64,000 nucleotides of DNA from Anarhynchus alexandrinus (Eukaryota > Chordata > Aves > Charadriiformes > Charadriidae): positions 2,610,846 to 2,674,845 of the forward strand of contig VUYV01000015.1 in NCBI GenBank assembly GCA_008711295.1. The letters are read 5' to 3'. The translations under genes were made by a program, and so were the position numbers. Under the pieces are notes generated by a model. It was not told where the DNA came from and did no database searches. It saw only the letters and a list, made by a program, of their open reading frames with translations. The number at the start of each line of letters is the position of its first letter. Within the stretch, counting starts at the first letter, position 1. Shown one piece after another: positions 49,093 through 62,100 of this stretch.

Positions 49093-51119
49093 ACTCTACA
49101 CTTTTTCACTTTTCACATTTCCGCCTAAAGGAAGACAAAGGAGACTAGTTTTGAGATAGACAACTGAGGAGGTGCCAACATCTCAATGAAATCTGGGGTT
49201 GGTTAGAGTAAACTCCCAGTCTGTATGCCTCGTCCCCCCTCGTTACATCATGTGAAGACCCTATATATTCTTAAAATGAACCAGGTCTGTTATTCTGCCT
49301 TAACGATCCATACAAAAATCTTCATCCACTCAAGAAAATCCTTAGTATTTCAGGTCAATTACTTAGTAATTTCTGTAAAAATAGAGGGGAGGAGAAAATA
49401 AAGGAAGCACACGTGCAAATGTGTTAAAACAGCCAAAAATCAGGTGAGTAGGAGAGCCAGTGTTCACTTCTTAGTTTGAATTAGGTAAGGCAGGGATTTG
49501 TATCAGGGAAGCTCCATATGTCAAGCAAATGTCACGCCTGCCTGTTTGGGTTGATTTCTGCTTTTCTGGCCCTTTCATTTGAACAAGAATTTTCTAACAG
49601 ATCCAAAAACTCAGTCTCAAATAAATGCATGACAAAAACCACCATGATCCCTCAAATGGAAAGGTCTTGGATTGACATTTTCTGGAGAAAATACTTTCAT
49701 TAAAAAGAAAAAAAATCAAACATAAGGCCCTAGTAAAGTCTTACGCATTATCAAGCACACTGCCTAGGCTAGGACAAAAAGGAAAAAGAAAAAAAAAGAA
49801 AGAAAAAAAAAAAGGAGGAGCCAGATCATGAGATGACAGAGACTAGTTAGTAGACCTCCAAGTCAAGACAGCAATGCTGATTTCCTCTCGATACGCAGAA
49901 TCAGTATCTAAGCAGAGCATTCGGGAAGCATAAGCATTGCATATTACTGTTATCACCTCAAGTGTGAGGGGAACAGACCCACTTGCATTTAAACTTCTTA
50001 AGGAGAAATCAGGGTTAGGAGTTTTATTTGCTTCAGTCGAAGGAGAAATGGTATGAACTAACTTCATTCTGGAAGTGTGCATTTCCTTGCAGGCTGAAAA
50101 GTAATTTTAGGATGGGCAAACTGACACGTATGGTAACTCACGCTCCAGGTTCAAAAGAGTGAATCCAGGTTTTAGCAACTGGATGAACTGGTGATTTTAA
50201 TTTTTTATGAGAGATACTATGGACTTACTGGTTTAAGATCTCTGTATATCACTGACATAACCCCTGCTTCAGAAGCTAAACCCACTTATAGAAAAGCAGT
50301 TTTCATTAAGTGGAACAAGAAGAAAATTGGAGCACAGCTTCTATAGAGCTGATAGTGGACACAAATAAAAGGAATGGGTGTGCAAGCAGATGAAGGCAGT
50401 TGTACAGTGATATAACCTGCAACTAAATGGTTGTGCAGTCACTGTAAGCTGAATGAAGTTAGTTGCTAACTGTTGCTGTAACTGTAATTTTATTGAAGCA
50501 AATGCTCCATGACTAAAGTCTTTCTGGGGAAAAAAGTCTCCAACTGTCTTCCCCAAATACCTGGGTTTTGATGGAGGTTTTCTGGGAAGCTATTTTGTGT
50601 GTGTGCATTTGTGCGCACGGGCTACCAGAAAGAGAATGACAGGAATATTTCTAGGGAAAAAAAATTAATTTTTTTTTTTTTTTTTAAACACTGTTGAGTC
50701 CACCTGGTACAGATCTGATTTTATCCCAGTTGATTCAAGTGCTTTAAAAATGAAGTAAGGAAAAAGGGGTCATTCACTTTGATTAAAAGGGCATTAGGCT
50801 CGATTTCAAAAAGCCACAGGGTAGCATATCATCTTAGTCTAAGTTCAAGGTTAGAGCTGGTATTAAAAGGCAAAGCAAGTGAAATCAAGAGGGCTGCTGT
50901 TAAACTTGGCTCTTATAATAGTGTCAGCTTCTGTTAAGAACTCACTTGGCCTCTGGACAAGATAGTGGAATTCAATAACAGCTAGCAGAGACTTTCTAGG
51001 ACTCTCAAGGATGTTTTCCGAGATATAAATGCAGAGACCTCCAGTGGCTCTGATCTGTATCATCAAGCCACCACAGATAGGTGCAAGACTTCAGGCAACG
51101 TCTCAGGAACAGTCCTGGC
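49093..51119. other. Non-coding stretch, no gene seen
   Basis: It holds A-rich low-complexity DNA at 49700-49815 and a T17 run at 50669-50685 preceded by an A8 run. Frames are under 80 codons and unrecognised. Confidence 0.6.
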
Positions 51120-51460
51120 TGCCTGGATGGGCTATGAATAACCATAATAACAACGATTATAAAGAGCGTTTGCACATCAGTGCGAAAGAATGAGGAGCAA
51201 AGAGGATAAATGTGACTCTTAATCTTCAGCTATCTGCATGGGAAAGTATGATTAATAACTACAGAGGCTTAACATAACCTCCTCAGATAACGAGTGAGGT
51301 GGCCTTCTCCGAGCCCTGATTATCCTCTTCTAATGGGCTTCATTTATTGTGTAAACTAATAACCAAGGCCTAAGCACTGCACACTCCAGGGTCTGCAGGA
51401 AAAACACTGGGCCCAAATGTGATTAAATTGGTGAAGATTGCCCAGCAACACAGTGTGTTG
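51120..51460. promoter_or_regulatory. Candidate conserved non-coding block
   Basis: A repeat-free stretch with AGATAA (GATA-type), several ATTA/TAAT cores (GATTAATAAC, CTAATAACC, GATTAAATTGG) and CAATAAATG-like words. It reads like vertebrate enhancer sequence, but nothing in the window alone proves conservation. Confidence 0.25.
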
Positions 51461-52004
51461 CTTGAGTCGGGGGGGAGACGGGGGACAGCAGGAGGAGGGA
51501 AGGAGAAGCAATGTATCCTGCAAAGAAATGAAGCAGAAAGTAGCAGTGATCTGCCTTTTAGTGTCAATCTGCTGGTATAAATCCCCTGCCTTTCAACTGG
51601 GATTGCTATGAGTTTTCGGCTGGAATTGGTGGAAAGCCAGAATACAGCCCCAAGGTGCTAATACCAAGAAAGAGAGGCATCGGTAATGAGGGGATCTGAT
51701 TGCAATGCTATCCAGAAAGTCAGCAGCAATGCCAGATCTGGAGAGTAACTCGAGTTGTCAGTCAGAGTTTCAGTGCTGGAGAGCAAAGAGGCGCTCAAAG
51801 AAAGCTGGATTCCCCAAAGTGAACAAGTTCAACAACACAACCCTGGCCCAGGAAAAAAAAAAGAAATGACCTTCCAGCTCCCCTGGCTGTATCTGTAAAG
51901 TGCAAGCACAGCTGAAGGGAGGCAGCTTTACAGGGCATCTAAAGAAAGAGGATAAGATTCTCATTTGAGCTGCACTGGTGTAAAGAAGCTTAAACTCTGC
52001 AAGA

Positions 52005-52060
52005 GTCCATGGAATTACTCTGAATTTACACCCAGCAGACAACAGTACAGAATGAGACTC
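52005..52060 (+). repeat. Fragment of an old amniote repeat
   Basis: GGAATTACTCTGAATTTACA, CCCAGCAG and CAGAATGAGAC are similar in order to the copy at 55636-55695 and to a motif frequent in reptiles and birds (GAATTACTCCAGATTTACAC, TGTAACTGAGATCAGAAT). CACTGGTGTAAAG at about 51973 is a further scrap of the same type. Confidence 0.4.
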
Positions 52061-55000
52061 CCCCCCTCACTGGGAAGCATACTTCTTAGCTGCACAATGA
52101 ACATCACATTAGATTATCCAAACTGAAATAATTGTAAATACCCAATTTATCTGGACTCATTTGTGCTGTCTGCTTAATTGTTGCACTTCACTCAACAAGG
52201 ACAATGAAATTAGTTTGGACAGGCTCACTTTAGAGGCATTACCACTGTGCTATGGCAGCTTGGGTTCAGAGTGCTGATGGAAAAGGTTTAAGGCTTAATA
52301 GAATAAAAATAAAAGAGAAACACAACAATATAGATAAATTTAGGACCTCCACTGGGACACGAGACAGTGTATTTGAAGGGTGTCACGTCTGTATTTTGCT
52401 CTTTGTAGTGCATCCACATTTGTAGAGCCTGTACTATAGTTTCCAAAAAACATACAGAGCCCACAAATATACACATTTTCTCAGGATCCCCTCAGCAGCA
52501 GTCTGCTTGTTGGATGCTAGAGACATGTTGTGCCCAGCTTCCCCAGGAGTGCCTTAACCTCTCCCCTCCCAGGTGAAAATGTGTGTAATATCAAGCAATG
52601 TGAAGGTGTGGTGGTAGAAAAAATAACAAGCTGTGAGCAGCGGGTTGTTACCACCAAAACAGGTAGCCTGAAAGCTCGGCACCCCACCACACACGCCACC
52701 TCCCTTCCCCTATGCAGGGTAAGCGTGGGCACAGAAATCAATCCCTAGTCACTCCCCAGTTGCTCTAAGGAAGAACAGGCAGGAGAACACCACCTGAACA
52801 ATCCTCTCCTGACTGCCTTGTTTCTCTTGGGCAACGTGAACATACACTGAAAAGCTCACATACACTAAGCCTCATAATTTCAAGAAACATCAGATTTACA
52901 ACAAGCCAACTTTGCTATCTATACACATGTCGCATCACAAAACGTGAAAAGGATCAGTAACCTAAGTTGCTCCCTTTGTCTGGAAAAAAATATGTGATCT
53001 CCCAGGCAGAAGTAGTTGGGAAGAACAGTGTTCCTCCTCAGCAGCTGTAATCTCAAATCATTTCACCAGGCAGGCATTACGTGAACACAGTGTAATGTTT
53101 CCAGCAAATCTACAAAGGAGATAAGAGATGTCAAGGACAGACATGCAGAGTGAGATGGGACAGAGGAGAAAAGAAGGAGAAAACGCTCTTCAGCCAGACA
53201 TGAGGCACTAGTGTGACTTTATTGAGAAAGGACACCACAAAGTAACGCAGAAGACAGAAGCAATGTCTCAGATGTTTACCAAGGAAGATCTTGACAGTAA
53301 GTCAGCCATAAATAAAAAGACCCAGAAAATCTGATTCCAGTTTTATCACCTTGGTATTGCTCAAAGCTATAAATGAAATCAGAAATTCATGCCAACATGT
53401 CTGATAAGTTACATATATACCATGCAAAGTCAATATAGTAGCATAGAAATGACTGAGCCATTAACAGAACAAGAAAGAAATAAATTCACTCCATCTGTTT
53501 GAAGGAGCAACCTGAGCTTGGAATGGATTAGGCATAGCTGGACAAGACTTGTTCTGCCAAAACCTGCCTACAAAGCCAGAGATCAAACCACTCATGTTTT
53601 TGCAACATGGCAAAGAAAATGTGTACTAGAAAGCAGCAGAAGCTTTGAGGTTTGTAGTTTACCATACCTAAGGGCGAAAGAAGGGAACAGCTTCATTCTA
53701 GCACTGTAGGATTCATTTGGTGCTGAAAATATATGCATATCGAGGTCAAAATATGGTACAGAAGTCAAAGAAATTTGAAGTTTTTAAACCAGGTTTTTAA
53801 AAGGAATTGTATTTTAAAAAGATGATTTTCTTTTTCTTTTTTTTTTTTTTTTAAGGGTGACATGGTGGGAAGGGGAGGGGAGAAAAAGTGTGGGAAACAA
53901 GATATAAGATGTTCCCATTAAAGCAAAAAAATGGGAAATGCACATTTCTTCTTTGAAAAACAGGTTAGGCTTAATTTTGTCCTTGTACTTACAGAAACTA
54001 ATCAGAGAGATTTGACATTGCTGGGAACCTGCCAAGTGCAGCAACTCGTACATGCAGTGCCACTGTAAGTCTCTCACTGCAGCTACTCAACAGAGCAAAG
54101 TCACTTCAGATATCTACTTGCCTGAACTGATAGTGCAATCTCATGGTCAGTCATTCCTCACCACTTTCTCCCTGCCAAAGTAAGAGCGCAGCAGAAGTGA
54201 AGCACAGAAGCTAAATGGGTTACATCCTGTCGAGTGCTATCAAAAGTTAGCTGTAAGTGGAGAGATGGGACAGTTTTTGCCACTCCCAAAAGCATTCCAG
54301 CTCAGCTAGTTCTTTGAGAGGTGTTCTTAACTTTAAGCAGAGTTTTAAGCTTACTGCGCAAATCATGTTCTTGGGCTACTTAATACAGGATACACAGCTT
54401 TTTTAAAAGATCTGCAGCCAGTGGTTGGATTTCACATGTTAAGGCTTGCAGTCTGTCTACACTGCAACTGAAAGTCTGTTTTCAACATGCGTAGATGTTC
54501 CTAACCTACAAAGCATAAGTAGCACTAACAGAAATAATGTTTCAGGCAAGATTCAAGTCCTTATTGTATAATCACCCCCGCAATTAAAGTCATGGAATGT
54601 AGTTGCTCCATAGCATTCAAGACTGTTGGTTTGTGTTTTCATTGCTGTTATACTTGCTATTGAAATTAAACTAGACCAATACACACCTCTATGGGTTTCA
54701 ATGATAAGAATTTTTGTGTCAGACATTTATACTTGATCCATCATTCTTGTGTATGGTCTTCAACCTTTGTACTTGAAATAAAAAAAAACCCAAAAAACTA
54801 CTTTTGTCTCACTGAGTATCTGAAGGATTTAAAGACATGTATACGCTGCATGAAGAAACACAGGGCAGACAGCTTACACCAATGTAAGCTATGAGCAGTA
54901 CACCTGCCACTGGTAAACCTGGTAAACAGTAAACTGGTACAGGTGGGCATATTGCCACAGGTGGAAGTTCAAATCACATAATTATACAGCACTTTCATCT

Positions 55001-55635
55001 AAGTGCTTTATTGAAAGCTTACGTTGGCCTTGCATTACCGATCACGATCAGCACATGTTTCTCCATTACTATATAGCACAAATACGGGAAGTGAGTGTTT
55101 ATGGAAAGGTTAGCCTATGAACAATGACCCCTGGACTGGGTGATGTCACACAATATCATCTATACGACTGAGCAGATGAAAAGTAAATTAACTGTTAAAG
55201 GGTGCCTGTTCTTCTCTTCCTCTGTCTTTCTGTGACTGAGAACACAGGATGAGACACGGAGGTTTACTGCTTGCAAGTTATTCCTGGGCATATCCCATCA
55301 TCACTGGAATCAGTAAGGCAATGCAACTGGAAATCCCAGTGTTTAGGGTTCGTTAATATCTAATGGCTAACACTGTTGAAATATCAAGACACAAACCATC
55401 TTTAATTCCTGTAGTTTGGAGCTGGCACCTCTCTCTAGTAAAAAGCCCACAGGAGCTACTGAATGGCCCAGCAGGTGTCAGGGATGCTCAGCATTTTGTG
55501 AGATCAGATATTCAGAAGCAAAGATTCTTGGTAGTAATATGTTTCCTCATTTAGAGCTATGGTACTGTTCACGATGACATCATTTCAGCAGTGACAAATA
55601 TAGCTGAGTCTGCTCTTTCCTACGCCATATAAATC

Positions 55636-55695
55636 CCTTGACCTCAATCAGATCACTGCTGATTTACACTTGTGTAAATGAAGTCAGAATCAAAC
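55636..55695 (+). repeat. Fragment of an old amniote repeat
   Basis: TTGACCTCAATCAGATCACT, GCTGATTTACACTTGTGTAA and ATGAAGTCAGAATCAAACCC match, in order, the word series TTGACTTCAAT, GATTTACACTGGTGTAA and TGAGATCAGAATCTGGCCC, which I know from many amniote genomes. The family name is not certain. Confidence 0.5.
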
Positions 55696-58379
55696 CCATG
55701 GCATTCACAAATGTAGGCCAGAGTAAGCATTACTCACAGACAAGAGACAACCCTTCAGAGGAAGGAAAAAAGATCATTTTCATGCAAATATCCTTAATAA
55801 TAAGGAACAAGAGATAGAAATAAGAGTATGAATGAAATGCAATCAAGAACTGCTCTGAGATCAGATTTGCTTCTAACTTTATGATGCTGCATCAGCTGCT
55901 CTTGAAGTAGCTTAAGCCCAAAATTTGACCTACCTGAAACTTGTTATATATAATTTTTCATCAGGGATCTGTGAGCTAACTCAATCCCTAGGCTTGGCTT
56001 TGAAGGTAGCTGAGGGTGCTCAGCTACTTGCAGGATCTGAAAAGATTCGATTGCTGTGTTCTATGAAAATGGAAACTTTCTTTTTTTGCTGAGATCCAGG
56101 CTTGCCCTCAAATCGTTACACATTATCTATTTATTTATGCATAAACAGTGGCATTATGGTTTGGAGAATAGGGGCCCTTTGATGGAAGGTAGGCTTGACT
56201 AGCCTATGGGAGTTTACTGCTATGCATAGAAATGAAGCCATACATACAAATATGCAGAACAGACAAGTGAAAATATACAGCATCTCTTTAAAATGAAATA
56301 CTTTGATTGCTCCAATCACAAGAAGTTGTAAAACTACCCTGAAGAATTAACAGCCTCAGTACATGCTAACTACATCCATCATAAATTCGTCTTTAGTTTC
56401 TGTTATCATATCACTGTCTCTTGGGACCCCCAGTCCTGTCATCATTTGCCCTTTATAATTTATTCAGCTTGTACTTGCCTGAATCCTTTCTACTTATCAT
56501 TCATCTTTACAGTTGTACATAAAATTAGATTGATCCTCCTATGGCAGACACGTCAGAGAGAAAAGTTGTCATTGAATAACACATAAAGCAAATGAAGGTC
56601 CAGCAAAAGCTTTTGTTGAGTAACTTGGAAATCATCCTTTGAGAGCCCAAAGGTGTAAAATTAGAAAGACAAGACAATGCTACCTTTAAAATTTGTTTTC
56701 TGCACACCATTTTTCAATTGATGCCAGATCTCAAACACAACTGAGAAGCCTTGTTCCCATTTTGCATATCAAGCTAAGCTTGGTTAGCCACCACAAATGT
56801 GATGAATACACCAATCTCAGCTGAGATAACAGCATGCATCCAACATACTGGTTCTGTCAGAATGCTCACACTATATCCTTTTCCTCCAAAGCTTTTTGGA
56901 CTGGGTGGCAGAGAGAGAGAGTTTACTTTGTATTCTAGAGGCTGCTGTATAGGGATACAGAAGCCAATCTTTAACTAGTGAAATGGAACTTTAATGTTTA
57001 CCAAGCAGATAGGACCCAGGTGTTTCATCTCATCTGGTGAACAGAACAACACTGTCAAACTACAGGGGTTTTTAGCAAATGGAATGTGCATATGGTTTCC
57101 TCCCCCTCTCTTGTTCCCTCCTTTCCCCAAACCAAGATCCAAGAGTCCTTTTACTGGCTGGTCAGTCAGAAGGAGGAAACAACGGGTAAAAAAAAAAATG
57201 AATCTTTTTAACTATGACATTGACACCCAAAGATTTTAAAGCACTGGAGGATTTCTACAGGACTGTTTTTTTGCAAGTCTCTTACCTCAAATCTGTTTTT
57301 ATTCCTTTTCATCTTCATTTTTAACTTCAGAAAACAGACATGTTTCTCCCAAGGGAACAATTAAATGTGTTTTCTTTCAAAATCTAAAGGGCATGGTGAG
57401 CAGACTGTGTGTTCAGCAGGCTACTTTAATCAATGGAACCCATCCAGCCTGCCACTGCTGACCAAATTGCAATTTACATTGGTAGAGAAAACTTTTGAAA
57501 TGGGAAGGTGTGGGAATATAATACCATTTTTGGCATAAAAAAGTGTGCAGGGTGATGTGTGGTTTAATGGTTTTCTAACAAGCTTTTGGAGAAAGCTTTG
57601 AAACATTAAAAAAGACAGTAAGACTGTCAAATTACAACAAAGTCTGCTTGAACAGTGAAATTCATGCTATATGTGCAGGACTCCTGAAGTCCGCATGACA
57701 CTTATGTCTCATTTAAACCTTAATACATGGATTCAAGAGAGGCCAGATTTTGCAAGACACTCTCTCTCTTCCTCCCCCTACCCCCATCCCCCATGCTCAG
57801 GTGTCTTTCCTCACATACACATAAGAATTTGAGTCAGATAAGACCAATAACATTGAAAAACTTTTTATATTTTCTTTTAAACTAAGCACAAATTTAGTTT
57901 CATTAAAGAGGTTTTGTTTGTTTGTTTAAAACTGGGTTTAACATGAGTTTTATGAGCTCACCTGTCTTCTAATGTTAAAGATGCATATCTTTGCATATGA
58001 TGAATACAGCAGAATGATTTTTTTTTCTAGATGGCAGAAGAGACAAAGGATATAAGAACAGTTAGGAAGAAAACTAATTATGTTATGGACTGAGAAATTT
58101 AACATACCAGTAGTACCACTCTCCCTTTCAAGAGGAATAGATACAGGAAGAAAACCTAGACTATTCCCCAGCCTGAATAAGCCCCACAGATTGCTGAGGT
58201 TAACAGTTTCTTAGCTACTTAATTTCATAGTTATTCTTTGCAAGTCTTACAGGGAGGTTTTAACATTATGCAAAGAGGCAGTGCCTCCAACCAAGGCACT
58301 ATTCACTCCCATTGCCTAAGAGAGCCACAAAGAAATAGAGGAAAAAAATGCCGCTGTGCTTATCATACATGAGCTCAGT

Positions 58380-58760
58380 TTATTTGTGCTATAAATAAAA
58401 GTAGATCTTGATAGCGTAATTACATTTCTCAGCATTATCCTCTGCCATTCGCTTCACAAAGAAAAAAGAAAGGGGAGAAAAAGTTGGCTTCACTATAATT
58501 TGTAATCAAAATGACTACACTTAAAACATAATTTTATTTCCCTGATTTCATTTCCTGTGGAGCTTTGTGGGGCAAATAGATAATATTATACCAAATCTGC
58601 AGGCAGATCATTCTCACATCCCCTGCACTGTCATTGTCTAGATCACTTTCCCCCCCTCCCTGTGCTTTCCCCAAGACCATGGGCTGTGTTTTTGATATTG
58701 CGTTTTATCATTGAGAGATATATCAGCGGCAGAAATCCCAAGGGTGAATCAACTTTTACT
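58380..58760. promoter_or_regulatory. Candidate conserved non-coding block (left part)
   Basis: CGTAATTACAT near 58417, TTGTAATCAAAATG near 58500 and GATATTGCGTTTTATCATTG near 58695 give several homeodomain-type cores in a stretch without simple repeats. It lies about 75 bases before an A-rich tract and the block at 58864. Inferred only. Confidence 0.3.
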
Positions 58761-58834
58761 TTCTCTACTTTCTCTCTTTTGCTCCCCCAAATTACTATTC
58801 CTTGCCTAATTTGCTTTTTTTAATCTTGTAGGGG

Positions 58835-58863
58835 AAAAAAAAAAAAAAAAAAGAAAAAAAAAA
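58835..58863 (+). repeat. A-rich homopolymer pair
   Basis: An A18 run and an A10 run are separated by a single G. It separates the two candidate regulatory blocks. No SINE or retrocopy is recognisable upstream. Confidence 0.85.
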
Positions 58864-59150
58864 GTGGTTTCCCACTATGAAGGATTAGCGCAGATTATGG
58901 TGAACAGTGTTAATTATAGGTGGGGAAAGAGAATAGTGCATCTCTCCAATCTGTTCTTGATTTCCCCCGTGTCTGTCTGGCTGGTAATAAGCCTCCTTTA
59001 ATCTGGCAGTCCCCTTGGTGAAATCAGCACCACGGACAGCAATATTGATTGCTTCTGAGAAACCATCACAGCTGCTCAACCAAATTACCTTTGATATGTG
59101 ACCTTTAATGTAATTACTGCAACATCAAAGCATTTCTATAAATTATTAAA
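58864..59150. promoter_or_regulatory. Candidate developmental enhancer (best in window)
   Basis: About 290 bases without repeats carry GGATTAGCGCAGATTATGG (bicoid/OTX-type GGATTA), GTTAATTATAG, GGTAATAAG, a CAGCTG E-box, TAATTAC at 59111-59117, and two TCF/LEF-type sites in opposite orientation (CTTTGAT 59089-59095, ATCAAAG 59124-59130). The dense, varied motif content resembles ultraconserved vertebrate enhancers. I have no alignment to prove conservation. Confidence 0.4.
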
Positions 59151-62100
59151 GAACTAATATACTTCATCATCCAGCTACTCTATTATATGTAAAATAAACA
59201 ATCACAAGTAAACGCTAGAATTTGAATTGTCCGACACTCGCAAAGTGCTCTTTACACATACGTACGCACCCTGCTACGTTAATCTTCCTTTTTCGGCAAG
59301 ACAATTTCAAACTGTCCAAAACAGCCTAATTCATTTAGATGAAGAATATTCAACTAATAATTTTATGTTTTACACTCCGTTCTAGTTGCTCCAAAATATC
59401 TGTCATGATTCCTTCCCGCCCAAAACCAAAGTGCTGTAAAGACTTTATTAATCAACACATACCTGCTTGGGAAGTCTTTTGATTATTCCACAAGATGACT
59501 TTATGTCCCACATATAACATAGAAATATGTGAAACATATTTCTGTCATCTTACAAAGCACATCCAGAAAGTAATTACTGTAAAATATGTGCATGTAGCCA
59601 CTCCACTAAAAACAAAGTGATACATAGCTAAGAGGCAAGGCGTCTGAATCTGGACACAAACTCCTCATGCCTCACCATTTCCATACATTAGCATTCATGT
59701 GCATATTATTAAAAATGACTCAATTCTGTGTTTTACAGTACAAAGAACACAAACAAGAGCTTGCAAGAGTAGGCAAATACACAGTTTACTGGGGGATGGG
59801 AAAGAAGTGTCTTGATTCGATGGCTCGCTGTAGTACTATTTTCTTTTTTCTGATACCAGGTTTGCTAATTATTTTTGATACCTCCTCAGTAGTGCTGTTT
59901 GTGTCACAGACAGTAGAGGGTCAAGAGAAGGTGTTATATATGTGTCATTTGTGAACTCACGTGAATGAGGACTTAGACCCCTGACCTTATGAGTGCTTTT
60001 TATTTTATGGTGATGAACTATGCTTGATATTGTTGGTGCATGTTATCAAGAACAGTCAGGTAAGTCATAAATAATTTTCTGCTACTCACATAAGAACCAT
60101 AAAACAGTATCCAGGCATGATAGTTTATCAAGAGACAAGGCTCGTTTCCTTAAATAAACTACAGTGACATCATTCAGAAGATGAGTTCAGAAACTTGGCA
60201 CATATCTGTATGCAGAGGGTTTGCTGGTGGAAAGTAAACCTTTATCCTGAGACAAACAGAACTGGAAATAAAAGGGATGGGAGAAGTCAGTGCTCAGAAC
60301 TCTCAAAAATCTGGTTGTGATTTTAGACAGAGGATTCAATGTTCCCAATTCAATGAGATTCTGACGTGTCACCTCAAAGTGTAAAACAAAGCAAAAAAGG
60401 CTTCTGAAGCATGGCCAGTATAGGCTATATGTGATAGAAATGACATAAAGCAAGGAGGAAATATTTTGCCTGTAGTCTAGAATCATTCAGTATAACCTCT
60501 GAAGGAAATCTTGATCCTAATGCAAAAGCTGGTTGAATTTTGCCACTATCCAAGTCAACAGTTTTGACTTTAAGTGTTTTGTGGTTTGAAAGCTCTAAAA
60601 TTCAGACTGAGATTCAGAACTGTGGACATATAAGAAGTAAAATAAAATAAAAAAAAAAAACAGACTAAGCACTCCCCAACTCTGAGCCCTCAGTCTCACT
60701 AACCCACTGTCTCCTTGAAGATATTCCCATCACACATCTTCAGAATGAGATTTTAACCTCACAGAGAAGATATGAGCTCCATATGCAAGTGAGTGGTCTG
60801 GCTCTTAATGAAGAGAGCAAACAGCCTCAGTGAAATAATCGGAATTCCAATTAGTATCTTTTAAATATGCCACACCCTATTCATCACAAGCATATCTCTA
60901 GCTTTGATAAATGCATACTTGATTTCAAACATATTTCAGAAAATTTCAGGTAAAATGTTACCCAAAACATCCCTAGTCAATATATTTTCATTTTTTGTAC
61001 ATCCAGTTCTATCTTTCAGAGGAGAAAGAAGTGAAAAGAAAACATGTCCTGTTAGGGGAAAAAAAAAAGGAAAACGACAAACTGCAAGAATCAAGTTACT
61101 TTCAATCTGTGGCTAACGAATTTCTAGAAAAAAATAATTCAGAGGGAGTTGTCAGCTGACAGAAATGTATTTTTAGGGAATGAAGTATGTATATATTTAC
61201 ATAAGGTATGGCCTTTAAAGCAAAGATAGATGTAGATGAGCAAGTGCGTGGGCATCTCCATACTGGCAAGGTGGCATAGAGATAGGTAAATAGACGCAGG
61301 ATGATGGAAACAAGCAGATCAGAACCAACACTTTCTTCAGAAACATAGAGCAAGTGATGTGTCTTAGGTTTAGTAGAAAGGTAGGTTATGGGTATGCCAG
61401 ACTCAGTCATTCAACACCAACTAATAAAGGCAGATTTTTGGATCAATTTCCTCCCAGTTTAGATGCAACCTGTAACCCTCAGGATCCCACTTTTAATTGC
61501 TTGATCACTGACTTTTGTTTCATTGTGAAACCAGTCCTATTCTAACCACAGGAGTGCTGCACTCCACTGTTTCAAATCCATGTACCCTGGCTGAATCTAA
61601 ATAGTCTCCCTCTATCTCCCTCCCTCCCTCCTCCTGGTTACTGCTAAACTGGAAACCCATCCCAGCAGAGCAGGTCTTCCCCACATAATGCTGATTCTAT
61701 TTTTAGTTCTGCTTGTGTTGTCTGAACCTTAGATCTTGCTCATGTGAATAATTTTCCTCATTATCTTGTGTTCGTCTCTCCTCTCTCTCTTTTCTCCTTG
61801 TCTCACCGCCTTTCCAATCTGCTACAGCTGCTTGAATACTAAAGTAACTGAGTCAAACCACTTTGTCATCAGCAATATGTTTTCATTCTGTGATAACTCA
61901 ATAATGTGATCTGTTTCTTGATTTCTTGCTGCCACACCTTGCTTCAGAGAAGAAAAATAGTAAGAGGTAGCACCTGGTGAGCACTCCTAATATTTCATTG
62001 TAGTGGTCAGAATCCTAAAGCCTTTCCTCAGCTGAGTAAGGCTGGTAGAATCCTGCCCATAACCAATTAATTACCGTTTTCCTGACTCCTGATAAGAGCA

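Larger units (their letters stand above)
51461..58379. other. Non-coding stretch, no gene seen
   Basis: Frames are 90 codons or shorter and unrecognised. It holds two fragments of the old amniote repeat (52005-52060 and 55636-55695) and T/C-rich tracts at 53828-53852 and 57760-57795. Confidence 0.55.
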
